Of a DNA stretch of 64,000 nucleotides, positions 45,219-53,877 are shown piece after piece. This DNA comes from Candidatus Aerophobetes bacterium Ae_b3b (lineage in GTDB: Bacteria; Aerophobota; Aerophobia; Aerophobales; AE-B3A): NCBI GenBank assembly GCA_005223085.1, contig NJBP01000001.1:1-64000 (forward strand), in the 5' to 3' direction. Position numbers and translations under genes: made by a program. Position 1 is the stretch's first letter; every line of letters starts with the position of its first letter. Below the pieces are notes generated by a model. That model saw only the letters and a program-made list of their open reading frames with translations, searched no databases and was not told the DNA's origin.

Positions 45219-46298
45219 TTATCTTACGTGTCCCTCCAGGAGAAAGTCTCCTCCCATCTTTTTGACTGAGTTAATTTCTATGAAGGGAGTTTCTTTTAAG
45301 AAGTCAACTCCTTTTCCTTCAACCCATGTCAGGGCTCCTCTTCCTCCTATTATCCGGGGAGCAAGAAAAAGGAAGATCTTGTCCACGCTTCTTTTTTCAA
45401 AAAAGGACCCAATTACTTCTCCTCCTCCCTCTACTAAAAGATTCATTATTTCGAGTTCACCTAGCTTTTTCAGAACCTCCTCCAGACCCACCTTTCCGTC
45501 TTCCTCTCCCATTATGGCTACCTTAATTCCTTTCTTCTCTAATTGCAGGAGTTTATCTTTATCTGACCATAGGGTTGTGAAGACGAAGGTGTCAGCTTTG
45601 TCTTGATCCTGTAAGATGCGCGCCTTAAGAGGAATTCTTAGTGAGCTATCCAGGACAATACGAGCAGAGTTTTTCTTGAAAGGCGGAAGAAGTGAGGGGT
45701 CATCCCTAATTATCGTATTCACCCCAACCAGGATGGCATCTACACGATCTCGCAAGCGGTGAGCGAGTCGACGTGATTTTTCGTTGGTAATCCATTTGGA
45801 TTCACCCTTATAGGTGGCGATCTTTCCGTCTAGACTGGCCGCTGCTTTTACTATCACAAAGGGAATTCTCCTTTTCATAAATTTTAAAAAAGCCTCATTT
45901 ACCTTTTCTGCTTCTTCTTTCAAGATCCCAACCTCAGTCTCTATTCCCCCTTTTTGTAGCTCCTCGATTCCCTTGCCTGAGTTTACTGGATTGGGATCCA
46001 GGGTAGCTGCTATTACCTTTTTAATTCCAGCTTTGATTATTTTCTGGGTGCAGGGAGGGGTTTTTCCCCAGTGAGAACAGGGCTCCAGACTTACGTATAA
46101 AGTAGCCCCTTTTGCCTTGGCTTTGGCCTTCTCGATAGTCTCTACCTCAGCGTGAGGACCTCCGAAATAGCGATGATATCCCTGGGCAATTATGGTCTCA
46201 TTTTTTGCGAGTACAGCTCCTACCATAGGATTTGGAGATACTTTTCCTTCTCCCTTTTTCGCTAAAGACAAGGCCAACCTCATCCATTTTTCTTTCAT
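45219..46298 (-). CDS. ribD: Bifunctional riboflavin biosynthesis protein RibD (deaminase/reductase)
   Basis: Carries out two steps of riboflavin synthesis. The N-terminal deaminase has the zinc motif HAE (GGPHAEVETIE) and the two cysteines of LEPCSHWGKTPPCTQ; the C-terminal reductase has FVIVKAAASLDGKIATYKGE, DDPSLLPPF and LLVEGGGEVIGSF. Together 359 residues, normal length. ATG at 46298 is chosen; a GTG at 46310 is also in frame but its ribosome-binding spacing is poor. No other rib genes are present in the window, and it lies beyond a repeat from the asd end. Confidence 0.94.
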   Translation of the reverse strand: MKEKWMRLALSLAKKGEGKVSPNPMVGAVLAKNETIIAQGYHRYFGGPHAEVETIEKAKAKAKGATLYVSLEPCSHWGKTPPCTQKIIKAGIKKVIAATLDPNPVNSGKGIEELQKGGIETEVGILKEEAEKVNEAFLKFMKRRIPFVIVKAAASLDGKIATYKGESKWITNEKSRRLAHRLRDRVDAILVGVNTIIRDDPSLLPPFKKNSARIVLDSSLRIPLKARILQDQDKADTFVFTTLWSDKDKLLQLEKKGIKVAIMGEEDGKVGLEEVLKKLGELEIMNLLVEGGGEVIGSFFEKRSVDKIFLFLAPRIIGGRGALTWVEGKGVDFLKETPFIEINSVKKMGGDFLLEGHVR

Positions 46299-46310
46299 TT
46301 TTAAAATCAC

Positions 46311-46432
46311 ATTTCACCGCGGAGCACGCCGAGAATCAGGAAAATTATTAGCGACTCTCTGAATGCTTACATTTTATTAAGTTTTTCTTTTTGATTCATC
46401 TCTGCGCACTCTGCGATCTTTGCGGTGGAGAT
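46311..46432. repeat. Inverted-repeat element with CACCGC / GCGGTG arms
   Basis: Left arm ATTTCACCGCGGAGCACGCC (46311-46330), right arm TCTGCGATCTTTGCGGTGGA (46410-46429), imperfectly complementary. The pattern matches widespread 'CTCTGCG...GCGGTGGA' dispersed repeats. It fills the gap between asd and ribD and carries no gene. Confidence 0.5.
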
Positions 46433-47449
46433 TTAAAGGAGATTCTCTTTAATTAATAACTCAGCAATCTGAATGGCGTTCAAAGCTGCTCCCTTACGAA
46501 GGTTATCAGCTACAATCCAGAGGTTAATCCCATTTTTGATTGATTTGTCTTTTCTAATTCTGCCCACAAAGACCTCATCTTTTTCTGCTGCTTCTAAAGG
46601 TAAAGGATATAGATGATCATCTATATTATCCTGCAGGATGACTCCGGGAGCTCGGGACAAAATCCTCTTTACTTGGGGTACGGAGAGTTCTTTTCCCATT
46701 TCCACGGTTACCGCTTCGGAGTGGCCAATAAATACCGGCACCCGGACGCAGGTTGCCGTTACGGCCATACGATCATCTTCCATAATCTTTTTGGTCTCGT
46801 TGGCTAGCTTTAACTCCTCTTCAGTGTAGCCATTGGGTAAAAACTGTCCTATATGGGGAATAAGATTAAAGGCAATTTGATGAGGATAAACCTCCTTTTT
46901 AATTTCTTCTCCCTTTAGCCATTGTTGGATCTGATCTTTAAGTTCCTCCATTGCTTCTCTTCCCGTTCCAGAGACTGCCTGATAGGTGGAAATGATCAAC
47001 CGTTTAATACGTGTTATTTGATGAAGAGGATTTATAGCCACCACTAACTGAATGGTAGAGCAATTAGGATTTGCAATAATGCCTTGATGATTTTCGAGAG
47101 CGTCCGGATTCACCTCAGGCACCACCAGAGGTACTCCGGATTCCATCCTGAAGGCACTTGAGTTATCCACAACAACTGAACCCTTTTTCACAGCTTGAGG
47201 AGAGAATTCTTTGGAAATTTGGGCCCCCGCTGAAAAGAGAGCTATTTCCACACCTCTGAAAGAGGCGCTACTTAGCCTTTCTACCTTCAGATTTTCTCCG
47301 CAAAACCTTAAGACTCTGCCTTCCGATCTTTCTGAGGCAATTACTCGAAGATTTCCCACAGAAAAACTGCGTTCTTCCAGGATACGTAACATCTCTTCTC
47401 CTACAGCTCCAGTTGCTCCGACTACAGCTACATTATAACCCTTGCTCAA
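46433..47449 (-). CDS. asd: Aspartate-semialdehyde dehydrogenase
   Basis: Reduces aspartyl-4-phosphate to the semialdehyde for lysine, threonine and methionine. The 338-residue protein starts with NVAVVGATGAVGEEML (NADP loop), has the catalytic cysteine Cys130 in GIIANPNCSTIQLVVA, a conserved SAFRMESGVPLVVPEVN near 98-114 and VPVFIGHSEAV near 243. It overlaps the upstream aspartokinase C-terminal ORF by four bases, so kinase and dehydrogenase are translationally coupled. Confidence 0.95.
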   Translation of the reverse strand: MSKGYNVAVVGATGAVGEEMLRILEERSFSVGNLRVIASERSEGRVLRFCGENLKVERLSSASFRGVEIALFSAGAQISKEFSPQAVKKGSVVVDNSSAFRMESGVPLVVPEVNPDALENHQGIIANPNCSTIQLVVAINPLHQITRIKRLIISTYQAVSGTGREAMEELKDQIQQWLKGEEIKKEVYPHQIAFNLIPHIGQFLPNGYTEEELKLANETKKIMEDDRMAVTATCVRVPVFIGHSEAVTVEMGKELSVPQVKRILSRAPGVILQDNIDDHLYPLPLEAAEKDEVFVGRIRKDKSIKNGINLWIVADNLRKGAALNAIQIAELLIKENLL

Positions 47450-47952
47450 GTATCGGCCTCCTTATCCAGTTCAAATTCTCTGTGAATAACTCTTACTGCC
47501 CGCTTTCCTTCTCTTTTTTTAACCGCACAAGAAATCTTTATCTCTGAGGTGCTTATCATATCAATGTTTATTCCTTCTCTACCCAGAGCAGTAAACATAC
47601 GAGCAGCTACCCCCGGGTGAGACTGCATTCCTGCCCCTACTAAGGAAACTTTGGCCATATCTGAATCGTAAATTACTTCTTTAACTTCGGTCTTTTGCTT
47701 TATCTTTCCCATAACTTCCTTAACGTCGTTCAAATCTCCTTCTTCTACGGTGAAGGAGATATCATTGGTTCCTTCTTTCGCACTACTCTGTACGATCATA
47801 TCAACATTGATGTTTGCCTCAGCCAATCCTTTAAATATGAAACCAGCCATCCCAGGCTGATCTGGTACTTGTTTAATAGTTACCTTGGCCTCTTTTTCAT
47901 TAAGGACAATCCCTGAGACGATAAAACGTTCCATAGATCCTTCTTTAATCAA
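47446..47952 (-). CDS. lysC: Aspartokinase regulatory (ACT-domain) part, separate ORF
   Basis: A 168-residue ORF equal to the C-terminal half of LysC: two ACT domains ([17 protein letters not shown]-type, here [20 protein letters not shown], near 22; [20 protein letters not shown] near 105) that bind lysine/threonine and hold the enzyme together. It starts with TTG at 47952, 7 bases after an AAAAGGAGGGG site inside the preceding ORF; ATG at 47934 is the other choice. Its frame is shifted one base from the kinase ORF. In class I enzymes the matching fragment is made as a separate beta subunit from an internal start. Confidence 0.85.
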   Translation of the reverse strand: MIKEGSMERFIVSGIVLNEKEAKVTIKQVPDQPGMAGFIFKGLAEANINVDMIVQSSAKEGTNDISFTVEEGDLNDVKEVMGKIKQKTEVKEVIYDSDMAKVSLVGAGMQSHPGVAARMFTALGREGINIDMISTSEIKISCAVKKREGKRAVRVIHREFELDKEADT

Positions 47953-48670
47953 TTATTGTCCCCTCCTTTTGGTTAAAGCTGGAACGAGTATGTAATCGAA
48001 CTCCATATTTTTTGGCTATTTCTACCGCTCGTAGATGGATGACCTGTGCACCTCCACTGGCTAGTTCCAGCATCTCTTCATAGGAGATGCGGGGAAGCTT
48101 TCTAGCCTGAGGAACTATTTGAGGATCAGCCGTATATACACCTTCCACATCGCTGCAAATTTCGCAAAGATCAGCTTTCAAAGCAGCCGCCAGAGCTACG
48201 GCCGTAATATCCGAGCCTCCTCTCCCCAAGGTAGTGATATCATTTTTGAGGGTAGCTCCCTGGTAGCCAGCTACTACAACGATTTTCCCCTTTTTCAGTT
48301 CCTCGAGGATCCTTCTGGTTTCAATTTTTTGAATGCGAGCCCTGGTGTGAGCCTCATCGGTAATTATCCGCACCTGAGGTCCGCTAAAGGCGATGGCAGA
48401 CTCTCCCAACCCATGAAGAGCCATGGTTAATAAAGCACAGGAAACCATTTCTCCACTGGAAAGAAGTAGATCTAGTTCCCTTTTTGGGGGATACGGGTTA
48501 ACCTGGTGGGCAAGATTAAGTAATTTATCGGTAGTATCTCCCATAGCTGAGACAACCGCTACTACTTTTTTGCCTTTCTTTTTTACCCCTACTATCCTTT
48601 CAGCAATCGCTTTAATCCTCTCCGGACAACTCAGTGAACTCCCCCCATATTTTTGTACCACCAGAGACAA
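47945..48670 (-). CDS. lysC: Aspartokinase catalytic part, separate ORF
   Basis: A 241-residue kinase domain: [16 protein letters not shown] near 4 (Lys-Tyr-Gly-Gly motif), [19 protein letters not shown] near 35, [15 protein letters not shown] near 71, [20 protein letters not shown] near 162 and [13 protein letters not shown] near 191. It ends at QKEGTIID with TAA at 47945, just where normal LysC (about 408 residues) passes into its ACT domains. The stop overlaps the second ORF by 8 bases. Together the two ORFs make a normal-size LysC. Natural split, programmed shift and mutation are all considered in the findings. Confidence 0.88.
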   Translation of the reverse strand: MSLVVQKYGGSSLSCPERIKAIAERIVGVKKKGKKVVAVVSAMGDTTDKLLNLAHQVNPYPPKRELDLLLSSGEMVSCALLTMALHGLGESAIAFSGPQVRIITDEAHTRARIQKIETRRILEELKKGKIVVVAGYQGATLKNDITTLGRGGSDITAVALAAALKADLCEICSDVEGVYTADPQIVPQARKLPRISYEEMLELASGGAQVIHLRAVEIAKKYGVRLHTRSSFNQKEGTIID

Positions 48671-48683
48671 TTTCTTCCTCTTC

Positions 48684-49862
48684 TTAACCTCTAGGCTCCT
48701 CCAGAAATGAAGGAATTTTTTCTAGTTGTTCAAGCACGTATTGTCTAATTTTTTGCGGAAAAGGAAGATTCTTGATGAGCTTACCTTCTTTGATTATAGG
48801 TTTCAAAAGAGGAACAAGTTCCCCTCCACAGCTACATTTTGCTACCGTCTCCTTGGAAGGAAGAATTAGACGAGTACCACAAGAGGAACATTGCCAGAGT
48901 TGTTTTTTTCCGGAACGCTTTCCCTTTTTAGAAAAAGGTTTTCCTTCAATCTCTACGATGTCTAATGAAAAATCTATCACTGGAGCATTGCTTATCCAGG
49001 TACCTACTCCAAAGCTATCAACCACCTCTCGTAGCTCACGAATTTTCTTCTCATTGATCCCCCCCGAGACCAGAAGTTTTACCTTATTAAATCCCCTTAA
49101 GTTTAGTTCCCATCTCACCTCCTCTAAGAGTTTCAAAAGATCGCCTCTCCTCGAAGGAGGCGTATCCAGTCTCACACCAAAAAGATCTTTACCTAGTCCC
49201 TCAGCAACTCTCAGGGCTTCGAATTTTTCATCTGCTAAGGTATCTATAAGTGCCACTCGTCTCACTCTGGGTTCGATGACCTCATGGAACATTCGGGTGG
49301 CTTCTAAGGTGTCTCCGGCCAGCAAAATCAGGGCGTGGGGAATAGTTCCTATGGGCTCTTCTCCTAAATCTTGGGCACTTTTACTTACAGATATGCCATC
49401 ACATCCGCCGATGAAAGAAGCCCTGTCTATCATGGGGGTTATTCCAGGATGCATTCGCCTTGCCCCAAAATGGATAATAGATTTGCCATCGGCGGCTTTT
49501 TTGCAGCGGGCAGCCCGGGTAGCTACTCCCGAGGCCTGACAAATGAGGCCCAAAAGCGGAGTCTCATAGCACGCGAAATCACTGTAATTTCCCTCTATAA
49601 ACAGAACAGGTTCAAAGGGATGAAACAGACTCCCCTCAGGCAAACCCCAGAGATTGATCTTTAATCCCTTAAGAAGATATGCTATCTCATCCAGACCTGC
49701 TAAAACTGCCCAGGGATAATCCAAGGGAAGAATCCGTGCCCTTACCTCTGCCGTAACCTTTTTATCTATATGTTTGGCTTTAAGAACCCTTACCGTTCTC
49801 TCAAAATAAACATCGGTGACCTTTCCCTTCTTAATATCATCAGGATTAGCAAGGTGGAACAT
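48684..49862 (-). CDS. pncB: Nicotinate phosphoribosyltransferase with C-terminal zinc ribbon
   Basis: Salvages nicotinate to NaMN, feeding NAD synthesis. The 392-residue protein has the family motifs [20 protein letters not shown] near 17-35, [20 protein letters not shown] near 154-173 (phosphoribosyl-binding) and [18 protein letters not shown] near 263-280. The C-terminus ([20 protein letters not shown], then [11 protein letters not shown]) has four cysteines in CxxC pairs, a zinc ribbon also present in archaeal-type short NAPRTases. It leads the lysC-asd operon with 13 bases before the kinase ORF, an unusual partnership. ATG follows GGGGAGGTAAATA. Confidence 0.9.
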   Translation of the reverse strand: MFHLANPDDIKKGKVTDVYFERTVRVLKAKHIDKKVTAEVRARILPLDYPWAVLAGLDEIAYLLKGLKINLWGLPEGSLFHPFEPVLFIEGNYSDFACYETPLLGLICQASGVATRAARCKKAADGKSIIHFGARRMHPGITPMIDRASFIGGCDGISVSKSAQDLGEEPIGTIPHALILLAGDTLEATRMFHEVIEPRVRRVALIDTLADEKFEALRVAEGLGKDLFGVRLDTPPSRRGDLLKLLEEVRWELNLRGFNKVKLLVSGGINEKKIRELREVVDSFGVGTWISNAPVIDFSLDIVEIEGKPFSKKGKRSGKKQLWQCSSCGTRLILPSKETVAKCSCGGELVPLLKPIIKEGKLIKNLPFPQKIRQYVLEQLEKIPSFLEEPRG

Positions 49863-49982
49863 TATTTACCTCCCCTGTGACTTACAATCTCTATTGCTAC
49901 GTCTACCAAATAAGGCCGATCCTCTTTACTTCTCTATACCAACCTTTTATGGAAAAGTTTGCCGGTCTCACAATTTCTGCCT

Positions 49983-50010
49983 ATCATAATAACTATGGCT
50001 GGAAAGTCAA
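49983..50010 (-). promoter_or_regulatory. Promoter of the pncB-lysC-asd operon
   Basis: On the minus strand TTGACT (50010-50005) and TATGAT (49988-49983) with a 16-base spacer. It is the mirror image of the plus-strand promoter at 50023-50050. The leader to pncB is about 115 bases with no clear riboswitch. Confidence 0.7.
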
Positions 50011-50022
50011 CCAATTGGATGG

Positions 50023-50050
50023 TTGACTTACTAGTCAAAATTATTATGAT
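50023..50050 (+). promoter_or_regulatory. Promoter of the small basic ORF
   Basis: TTGACT (50023-50028) and TATGAT (50045-50050) with a 16-base spacer, arranged back to back with the pncB promoter. The two -35 boxes belong to a perfect 9-bp palindrome (AAGTCAACC and GGTTGACTT). Confidence 0.7.
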
Positions 50051-50100
50051 TGTTGTTCCCATAAATTTTTTCCAGATAAAAATGAGATAATGAGGAGACA

Positions 50101-50214
50101 ATGACTCAGTATGGAAGGAAACACTTGTCTAACCGAAAGCGAGTAGGCTATCGTAACAGGTCAACTAGGATCATTAAAGCCAAGCGCAGAAAAAAGAGAA
50201 AGCAAATCTCTTAA
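50101..50214 (+). CDS. Small highly basic protein, possibly L34-like
   Basis: A 37-residue protein with about half Arg/Lys (GRKHLSNRKRVGYRNR, then KAKRRKKRKQIS). GAGGAG stands 3 bases before the ATG, and a consensus promoter is 50 bases upstream. Charge, length and a Gly-Tyr-Arg-Asn-Arg centre recall ribosomal protein L34, and it sits beside mnmE-yidC-yidD where rpmH normally belongs, but it points the other way, and lacks L34's Tyr-Gln-Pro start. It could be another small basic ribosomal or nucleic-acid-binding protein. mnmE ends 11 bases further on. Confidence 0.45.
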   Translation: MTQYGRKHLSNRKRVGYRNRSTRIIKAKRRKKRKQIS

Positions 50215-50225
50215 TAGACCAGCTA

Positions 50226-51611
50226 CTATTTCCCGATGCAAAAATGAGAGAAGATCTGGTCCAGGATCTCGTCGGTTACCACTTCTCCGGTAATCTCTCC
50301 CAGCCGGGAGATCCCTTCTTTTAAATCAAGGGCTATTAATTCCTCCGAAAATTTCTTCCTTAAGCCACCAAGTGCCCTATTTACATGTTGTTTTGTGAGT
50401 TCAAGAGCACATTGTTGCCTCAAGGTTATGATAAGGGGGTTAGAAGTAGGAAGAGTTGCTTCTTTTAAGGCAAAGTTAGCTATTTCTTCTTTGAGTTGGG
50501 CTAGATTAATCTCTTGAGTTGCCGAAATTTCCACCATTTGCTGGCAGGGAAAAAAATATCTAATTCTTTCCTGGTCAACTTTCTGGGGTAGATCCACCTT
50601 ATTTATAACCACCAATGTCTTTTTCTTTTCTATCTTTCTGAAAATAGACTCATCTTCTCGACCCAAAGGGCAACTCCCATCCACCACCAGCAGTATTATG
50701 TTAGCTTCCTCAATTTTGCTCCGAGTCCTTCTCACAGCTTCTTTCTCAACTTGGCTTTCGACTTCTCTAAGTCCTGCTGTGTCAATTATCCACAAAGGAA
50801 ATCCTTTGATGATGATCATCTCTTCTATTGTATCGCGGGTGGTGCCAGGAGATCGGCTCACGATGGCTCTTTCCTTCTGAAGAAGGGTGTTCAAGAGACT
50901 TGATTTACCAACGTTGGATTTTCCTATAATCACCGTCTTTAAACCCTGTCGATAGATTCTGCTGGTTTTACCGATTTCTAATAGAGAATCAATCATCCTT
51001 AGGATCTGCTTGAGCTGGCTTTCTTTCTCTTGGCTCGTTGGCAGCACAATATCCTCATAGCTAAAGTCTATCTCCGCCTCCAAATATGAGAGAAGATCCA
51101 CCATTTTTTTCTTAATTCCATCAATCTTCCCGGATAGATCCCCCTTCAACTGATGCACGGCTATCTCTAGATCTTTCTCTGTCTTCGCCTGAACTATATC
51201 TAACACACTTTCTGCCTGAGAAAGATCAATTCTTCCCTTTAAAAAGGCTCTTTTGGTAAATTCACCCGGTTCAGCTAGACGAGCTCCAAATTTTAGGGTG
51301 AGTTCAAGAGATTTTCTTAAAGGAATCGGGCCTCCATGACAGTTAATTTCTACAATGTCTTCTCGGGTATAAGTTTTGGGAGCTCGCATTAAGGTAAGCA
51401 GTACCTCGTCCACAGGCTTCTCGGCCTCAGGGTCAACTATCCATCCATAGTGGGTTCTAAAAGAGGAGGTCCAGTCAATCTTCTTTCCTTGGGGAGATCG
51501 AAATATTTTCTTAGCTATGGAAAAAGATCTTTCTCCACTCATTCGCACAATACCGATCCCGGATTCACCTACAGGGGTGGAAAAGGTGGAGATGGTATCT
51601 TCTAAACTCAT
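50226..51611 (-). CDS. mnmE: tRNA modification GTPase MnmE
   Basis: With MnmG, installs the 5-carboxymethylaminomethyl group on wobble uridine. The 461-residue protein has the N-terminal folate-binding domain (PVGESGIGIVRMSG; CHGGPIPLRKSLEL), the G1 P-loop IIGKSNVGKSSLLNTLL near 222, G2/G3 TRDTIEE and DTAGLREVE near 250-280, the NKVD motif (VINKVDLP near 338), and C-terminal FCIGK with the catalytic cysteine. Last gene of the yidD-yidC-mnmE operon; it overlaps yidC by four bases. With mnmA at 29640 this gives two steps of wobble-uridine modification. Confidence 0.96.
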   Translation of the reverse strand: MSLEDTISTFSTPVGESGIGIVRMSGERSFSIAKKIFRSPQGKKIDWTSSFRTHYGWIVDPEAEKPVDEVLLTLMRAPKTYTREDIVEINCHGGPIPLRKSLELTLKFGARLAEPGEFTKRAFLKGRIDLSQAESVLDIVQAKTEKDLEIAVHQLKGDLSGKIDGIKKKMVDLLSYLEAEIDFSYEDIVLPTSQEKESQLKQILRMIDSLLEIGKTSRIYRQGLKTVIIGKSNVGKSSLLNTLLQKERAIVSRSPGTTRDTIEEMIIIKGFPLWIIDTAGLREVESQVEKEAVRRTRSKIEEANIILLVVDGSCPLGREDESIFRKIEKKKTLVVINKVDLPQKVDQERIRYFFPCQQMVEISATQEINLAQLKEEIANFALKEATLPTSNPLIITLRQQCALELTKQHVNRALGGLRKKFSEELIALDLKEGISRLGEITGEVVTDEILDQIFSHFCIGK

Positions 51612-53107
51612 CTTCCCGTCTTAGCCGGGCTCGGCAGGACCCGTCGTCTGATAATAAAAAACTGCTGAACTATAGAGATAAGGGTAGAGGTAAACCAGTA
51701 GAGCATTACCCCGGAAGGAAGCGACCATAACATAACTATAATGAAAATGGGGAAAAACTGCATCATCTTAGCCAACCCTTCCTGTTGAGCAGCCGATTGG
51801 GCTTTTTGGGAAACTCTCTGCTGGAGAAACATGGTTCCTCCTAGCGCCAAAAGCAAAGGGATATTGGGCTTAGCCAAATCTTTTATCCACAAAAAGGAGG
51901 GATTTTCGGAAAAAGGAAAATCAAGAAGAACCCGGTAGAGGACAAAGATAATGGGTAGTTGAACTACCATAGGAAGACATCCGGCCATGGGATTAATTTT
52001 ATGCTGTTTATACACCTTCATCATCTCTATCTGCAGCCGCTTGGGATCACTCTTGAATTTCTTTTGAATAGCCTTTACTTCAGGCTGCACAGTCTGCATT
52101 CTCTGCATGGATTCAAACTGCTTGAAAGTTAGAGGAGACAAAGCTCCATAAATGAGGAGAGTCAAAAGAATGATGGCTATTCCATAGTTATGAGTGAAGC
52201 TATAAAAGAAGAGAAGAATCTTTCCTAGCCCTACGGAAAGATAGCCCCAGGTACTGACTTTGACTGCGGAAGACAGATGATAATCTTTCCCGGTTAACTC
52301 TTTTATTGTTTGGTTAGCTAATCTGACTTTGAAGACATTCCCCGTACCGGCATAGATTATCCATCTACTCTGGCGTCGCCCATCCCTAAGCCCCCAATAA
52401 TTATCTTCAAACATCCCTCCCAGAGGTTGGTTTAGAGAGGCAAGTATTATTAGATCCTTCTTTTGCCGCAGCCCCATCCATTTTATTCCCCGGCCATAAT
52501 CCTGTCTGGTTCCTTGCTTGAATTGTTCTTGAAGCTCTTCCTTGAAAAAAGCAAATTGTTCTATACGGTCGCCTTTTGTACCGATACCCTTTGGCCAGGT
52601 CAGGTGGTATTCGCTGCCTAAAGGAAGATCTTCAGTTTCAAGGCTGCACAGTCCATATTCTCCGTGCTGGGAAAGTCCAAAGGTCTTAACTACCTTAAAT
52701 CCTCTTTCGCTGTCCTGCCATTCAAAGACGGCTTTTTTCGTGGTTTTATCCAATGTCGATTGAAAATCCATTCCATTCAGATCTATTTCTATCCCCTCCG
52801 GTAAAAACAGATTTAAACCCAGACCAAACCTCCCAGGAGCTATTAACTCTTTCTTAGACCTCTTTAGATACCAGGACTTGATCTTGGCTCCTCTTGAGAC
52901 AAAGGTAACTGTCAAGTAGTCGTTTTCTAGAACCAGTTCCTCAGCTGATTCCGGAACAAATGGAATTTGGGAAGAAGGAATTCTTTCCTCTGGAGCCGGC
53001 GAAGGTTTTCTTTTTTGTTCTGGTGGGGCAGTCTGGCGAAAGATAAAAGTCCAGACCACCAGCACCACCACTGACAACACAATAGCTAGAATGACATTTT
53101 TCTCCAT
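51608..53107 (-). CDS. yidC: Membrane protein insertase YidC
   Basis: A 499-residue inner-membrane insertase. The N-terminal segment (VILAIVLSVVVLVVWTFIF) is followed by a long periplasmic beta-rich domain (about 30-280), a feature of diderm YidC, and then the conserved five-segment core (KILLFFYSFTHNYGIAIILL; EVKAIQKKFKSDPKRLQIEM; NPMAGCLPMVVQLPIIFVLY; FFPIFIIVMLWSLPSGVMLY). The periplasmic domain suggests a two-membraned cell. It lies between yidD and mnmE. No jag gene is present. Confidence 0.94.
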   Translation of the reverse strand: MEKNVILAIVLSVVVLVVWTFIFRQTAPPEQKRKPSPAPEERIPSSQIPFVPESAEELVLENDYLTVTFVSRGAKIKSWYLKRSKKELIAPGRFGLGLNLFLPEGIEIDLNGMDFQSTLDKTTKKAVFEWQDSERGFKVVKTFGLSQHGEYGLCSLETEDLPLGSEYHLTWPKGIGTKGDRIEQFAFFKEELQEQFKQGTRQDYGRGIKWMGLRQKKDLIILASLNQPLGGMFEDNYWGLRDGRRQSRWIIYAGTGNVFKVRLANQTIKELTGKDYHLSSAVKVSTWGYLSVGLGKILLFFYSFTHNYGIAIILLTLLIYGALSPLTFKQFESMQRMQTVQPEVKAIQKKFKSDPKRLQIEMMKVYKQHKINPMAGCLPMVVQLPIIFVLYRVLLDFPFSENPSFLWIKDLAKPNIPLLLALGGTMFLQQRVSQKAQSAAQQEGLAKMMQFFPIFIIVMLWSLPSGVMLYWFTSTLISIVQQFFIIRRRVLPSPAKTGR

Positions 53108-53119
53108 AAATTTTTCCTC

Positions 53120-53362
53120 TTACTTTACCGGATCATAGCCCCCCGGGTTGAAAGGATGGCACCTTATGAGTCTGTTTATACCCAGCCAGCTCCCTTTCAA
53201 TAAGCCATATTTTTCTAGAGCCTTTCGGCAATAATCTGAGCAGGTAGGATAAAACCTGCAGGAGGGAGGAAGAAATGGAGAGACGCATAGTTGATAAAAG
53301 ATTATTGCTCCTATCCCCATTTTTCTGACTCCCATCACACCCAGCCAATTATGAGCGTACAT
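53120..53362 (-). CDS. yidD: Membrane protein insertion efficiency factor YidD
   Basis: An 80-residue Yid[21 protein letters not shown], then [16 protein letters not shown] with the family's CxYxPTCS pattern and the C-terminal [16 protein letters not shown] at 53362 is preceded by AAGGGGAAGTGAA; an internal ATG at 53320 would give the shorter, more usual N-terminus. First gene of the operon and directly after its own promoter, without the customary rpmH-rnpA before it. Confidence 0.9.
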   Translation of the reverse strand: MYAHNWLGVMGVRKMGIGAIIFYQLCVSPFLPPSCRFYPTCSDYCRKALEKYGLLKGSWLGINRLIRCHPFNPGGYDPVK

Positions 53363-53382
53363 TTCACTTCCCCTTGATCTTA

Positions 53383-53412
53383 TTATACTTTACTTTATCT
53401 CTCTTTGTCAAG
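53383..53412 (-). promoter_or_regulatory. Promoter of yidD-yidC-mnmE
   Basis: TTGACA (53412-53407) and TATAAT (53388-53383), perfect boxes with an 18-base spacer, about 20 bases before the yidD ATG. Confidence 0.7.
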
Positions 53413-53437
53413 TGATGGAGGTTGATCGCATTAGCTT

Positions 53438-53465
53438 TGACCTTTGGCGAACTTTTTGTATAATA
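53438..53465 (+). promoter_or_regulatory. Promoter of the phasin-like gene and downstream genes
   Basis: TTGACC (53438-53443) and TATAAT (53460-53465) with a 16-base spacer, 60 bases before the ATG at 53526. It may also feed hom and the rpsB-tsf-pyrH-frr genes. Confidence 0.7.
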
Positions 53466-53525
53466 AACCAAGAAGGAGAAAACCCGAAGATTTTGAAAAT
53501 TCATAAAAAGAGGTAAGGAGGTGAG

Positions 53526-53825
53526 ATGATGGAAAGCCTGTTAGGTAAGTTTTTGTTATCAGGCCTGGGAATTCTGGTTCTTACTGAGGAGAAGATTGTG
53601 AAATTTATAGAAGAATTGACTAAAGAGGGAGAGATCACTCAGAAGGGAAAAAAGGAGCTTTTGACAGAGATAATTGAGAAAGGCGAGGAAAAGAAAAAAG
53701 AGATAGAAGGAAAAATAAGGGAGAAAGTGGAAAATATGCTTTCTCAAATGAATGTAGCTACCAAGAATGATATCCAGAAATTGGAAAAGAGGATAGCGAC
53801 TTTGGAGAAAAAGAGAAAAGGTTGA
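53526..53825 (+). CDS. Phasin-like coiled-coil protein
   Basis: A 99-residue helical protein. A short hydrophobic N-terminus (LLGKFLLSGLGILVLTEEKI) leads into a charged coiled coil (KKELLTEIIEKGEEKKKEIE) with the pattern IVKFIEELTKEGEITQKGKK, common in the PHA granule/phasin-like family (the hallmark 'GxLTxxxxxxLVxELVxKGxxT' form). No polyhydroxyalkanoate genes are present in this window, so storage is not implied. GGAGGTGAG precedes ATG 53526. Convergent and divergent neighbours make it the first gene of its operon. Confidence 0.7.
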   Translation: MMESLLGKFLLSGLGILVLTEEKIVKFIEELTKEGEITQKGKKELLTEIIEKGEEKKKEIEGKIREKVENMLSQMNVATKNDIQKLEKRIATLEKKRKG

Positions 53826-53877
53826 TTTGACAGGCAAAGACAGCTATGATACTATGTCGGGCAAAAGGGATTTAGTG

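Noticed and set aside
48772-49539. 255-residue plus-strand ORF antisense to pncB
   Set aside because: Serine-rich shadow of a clearly conserved pncB on the minus strand.
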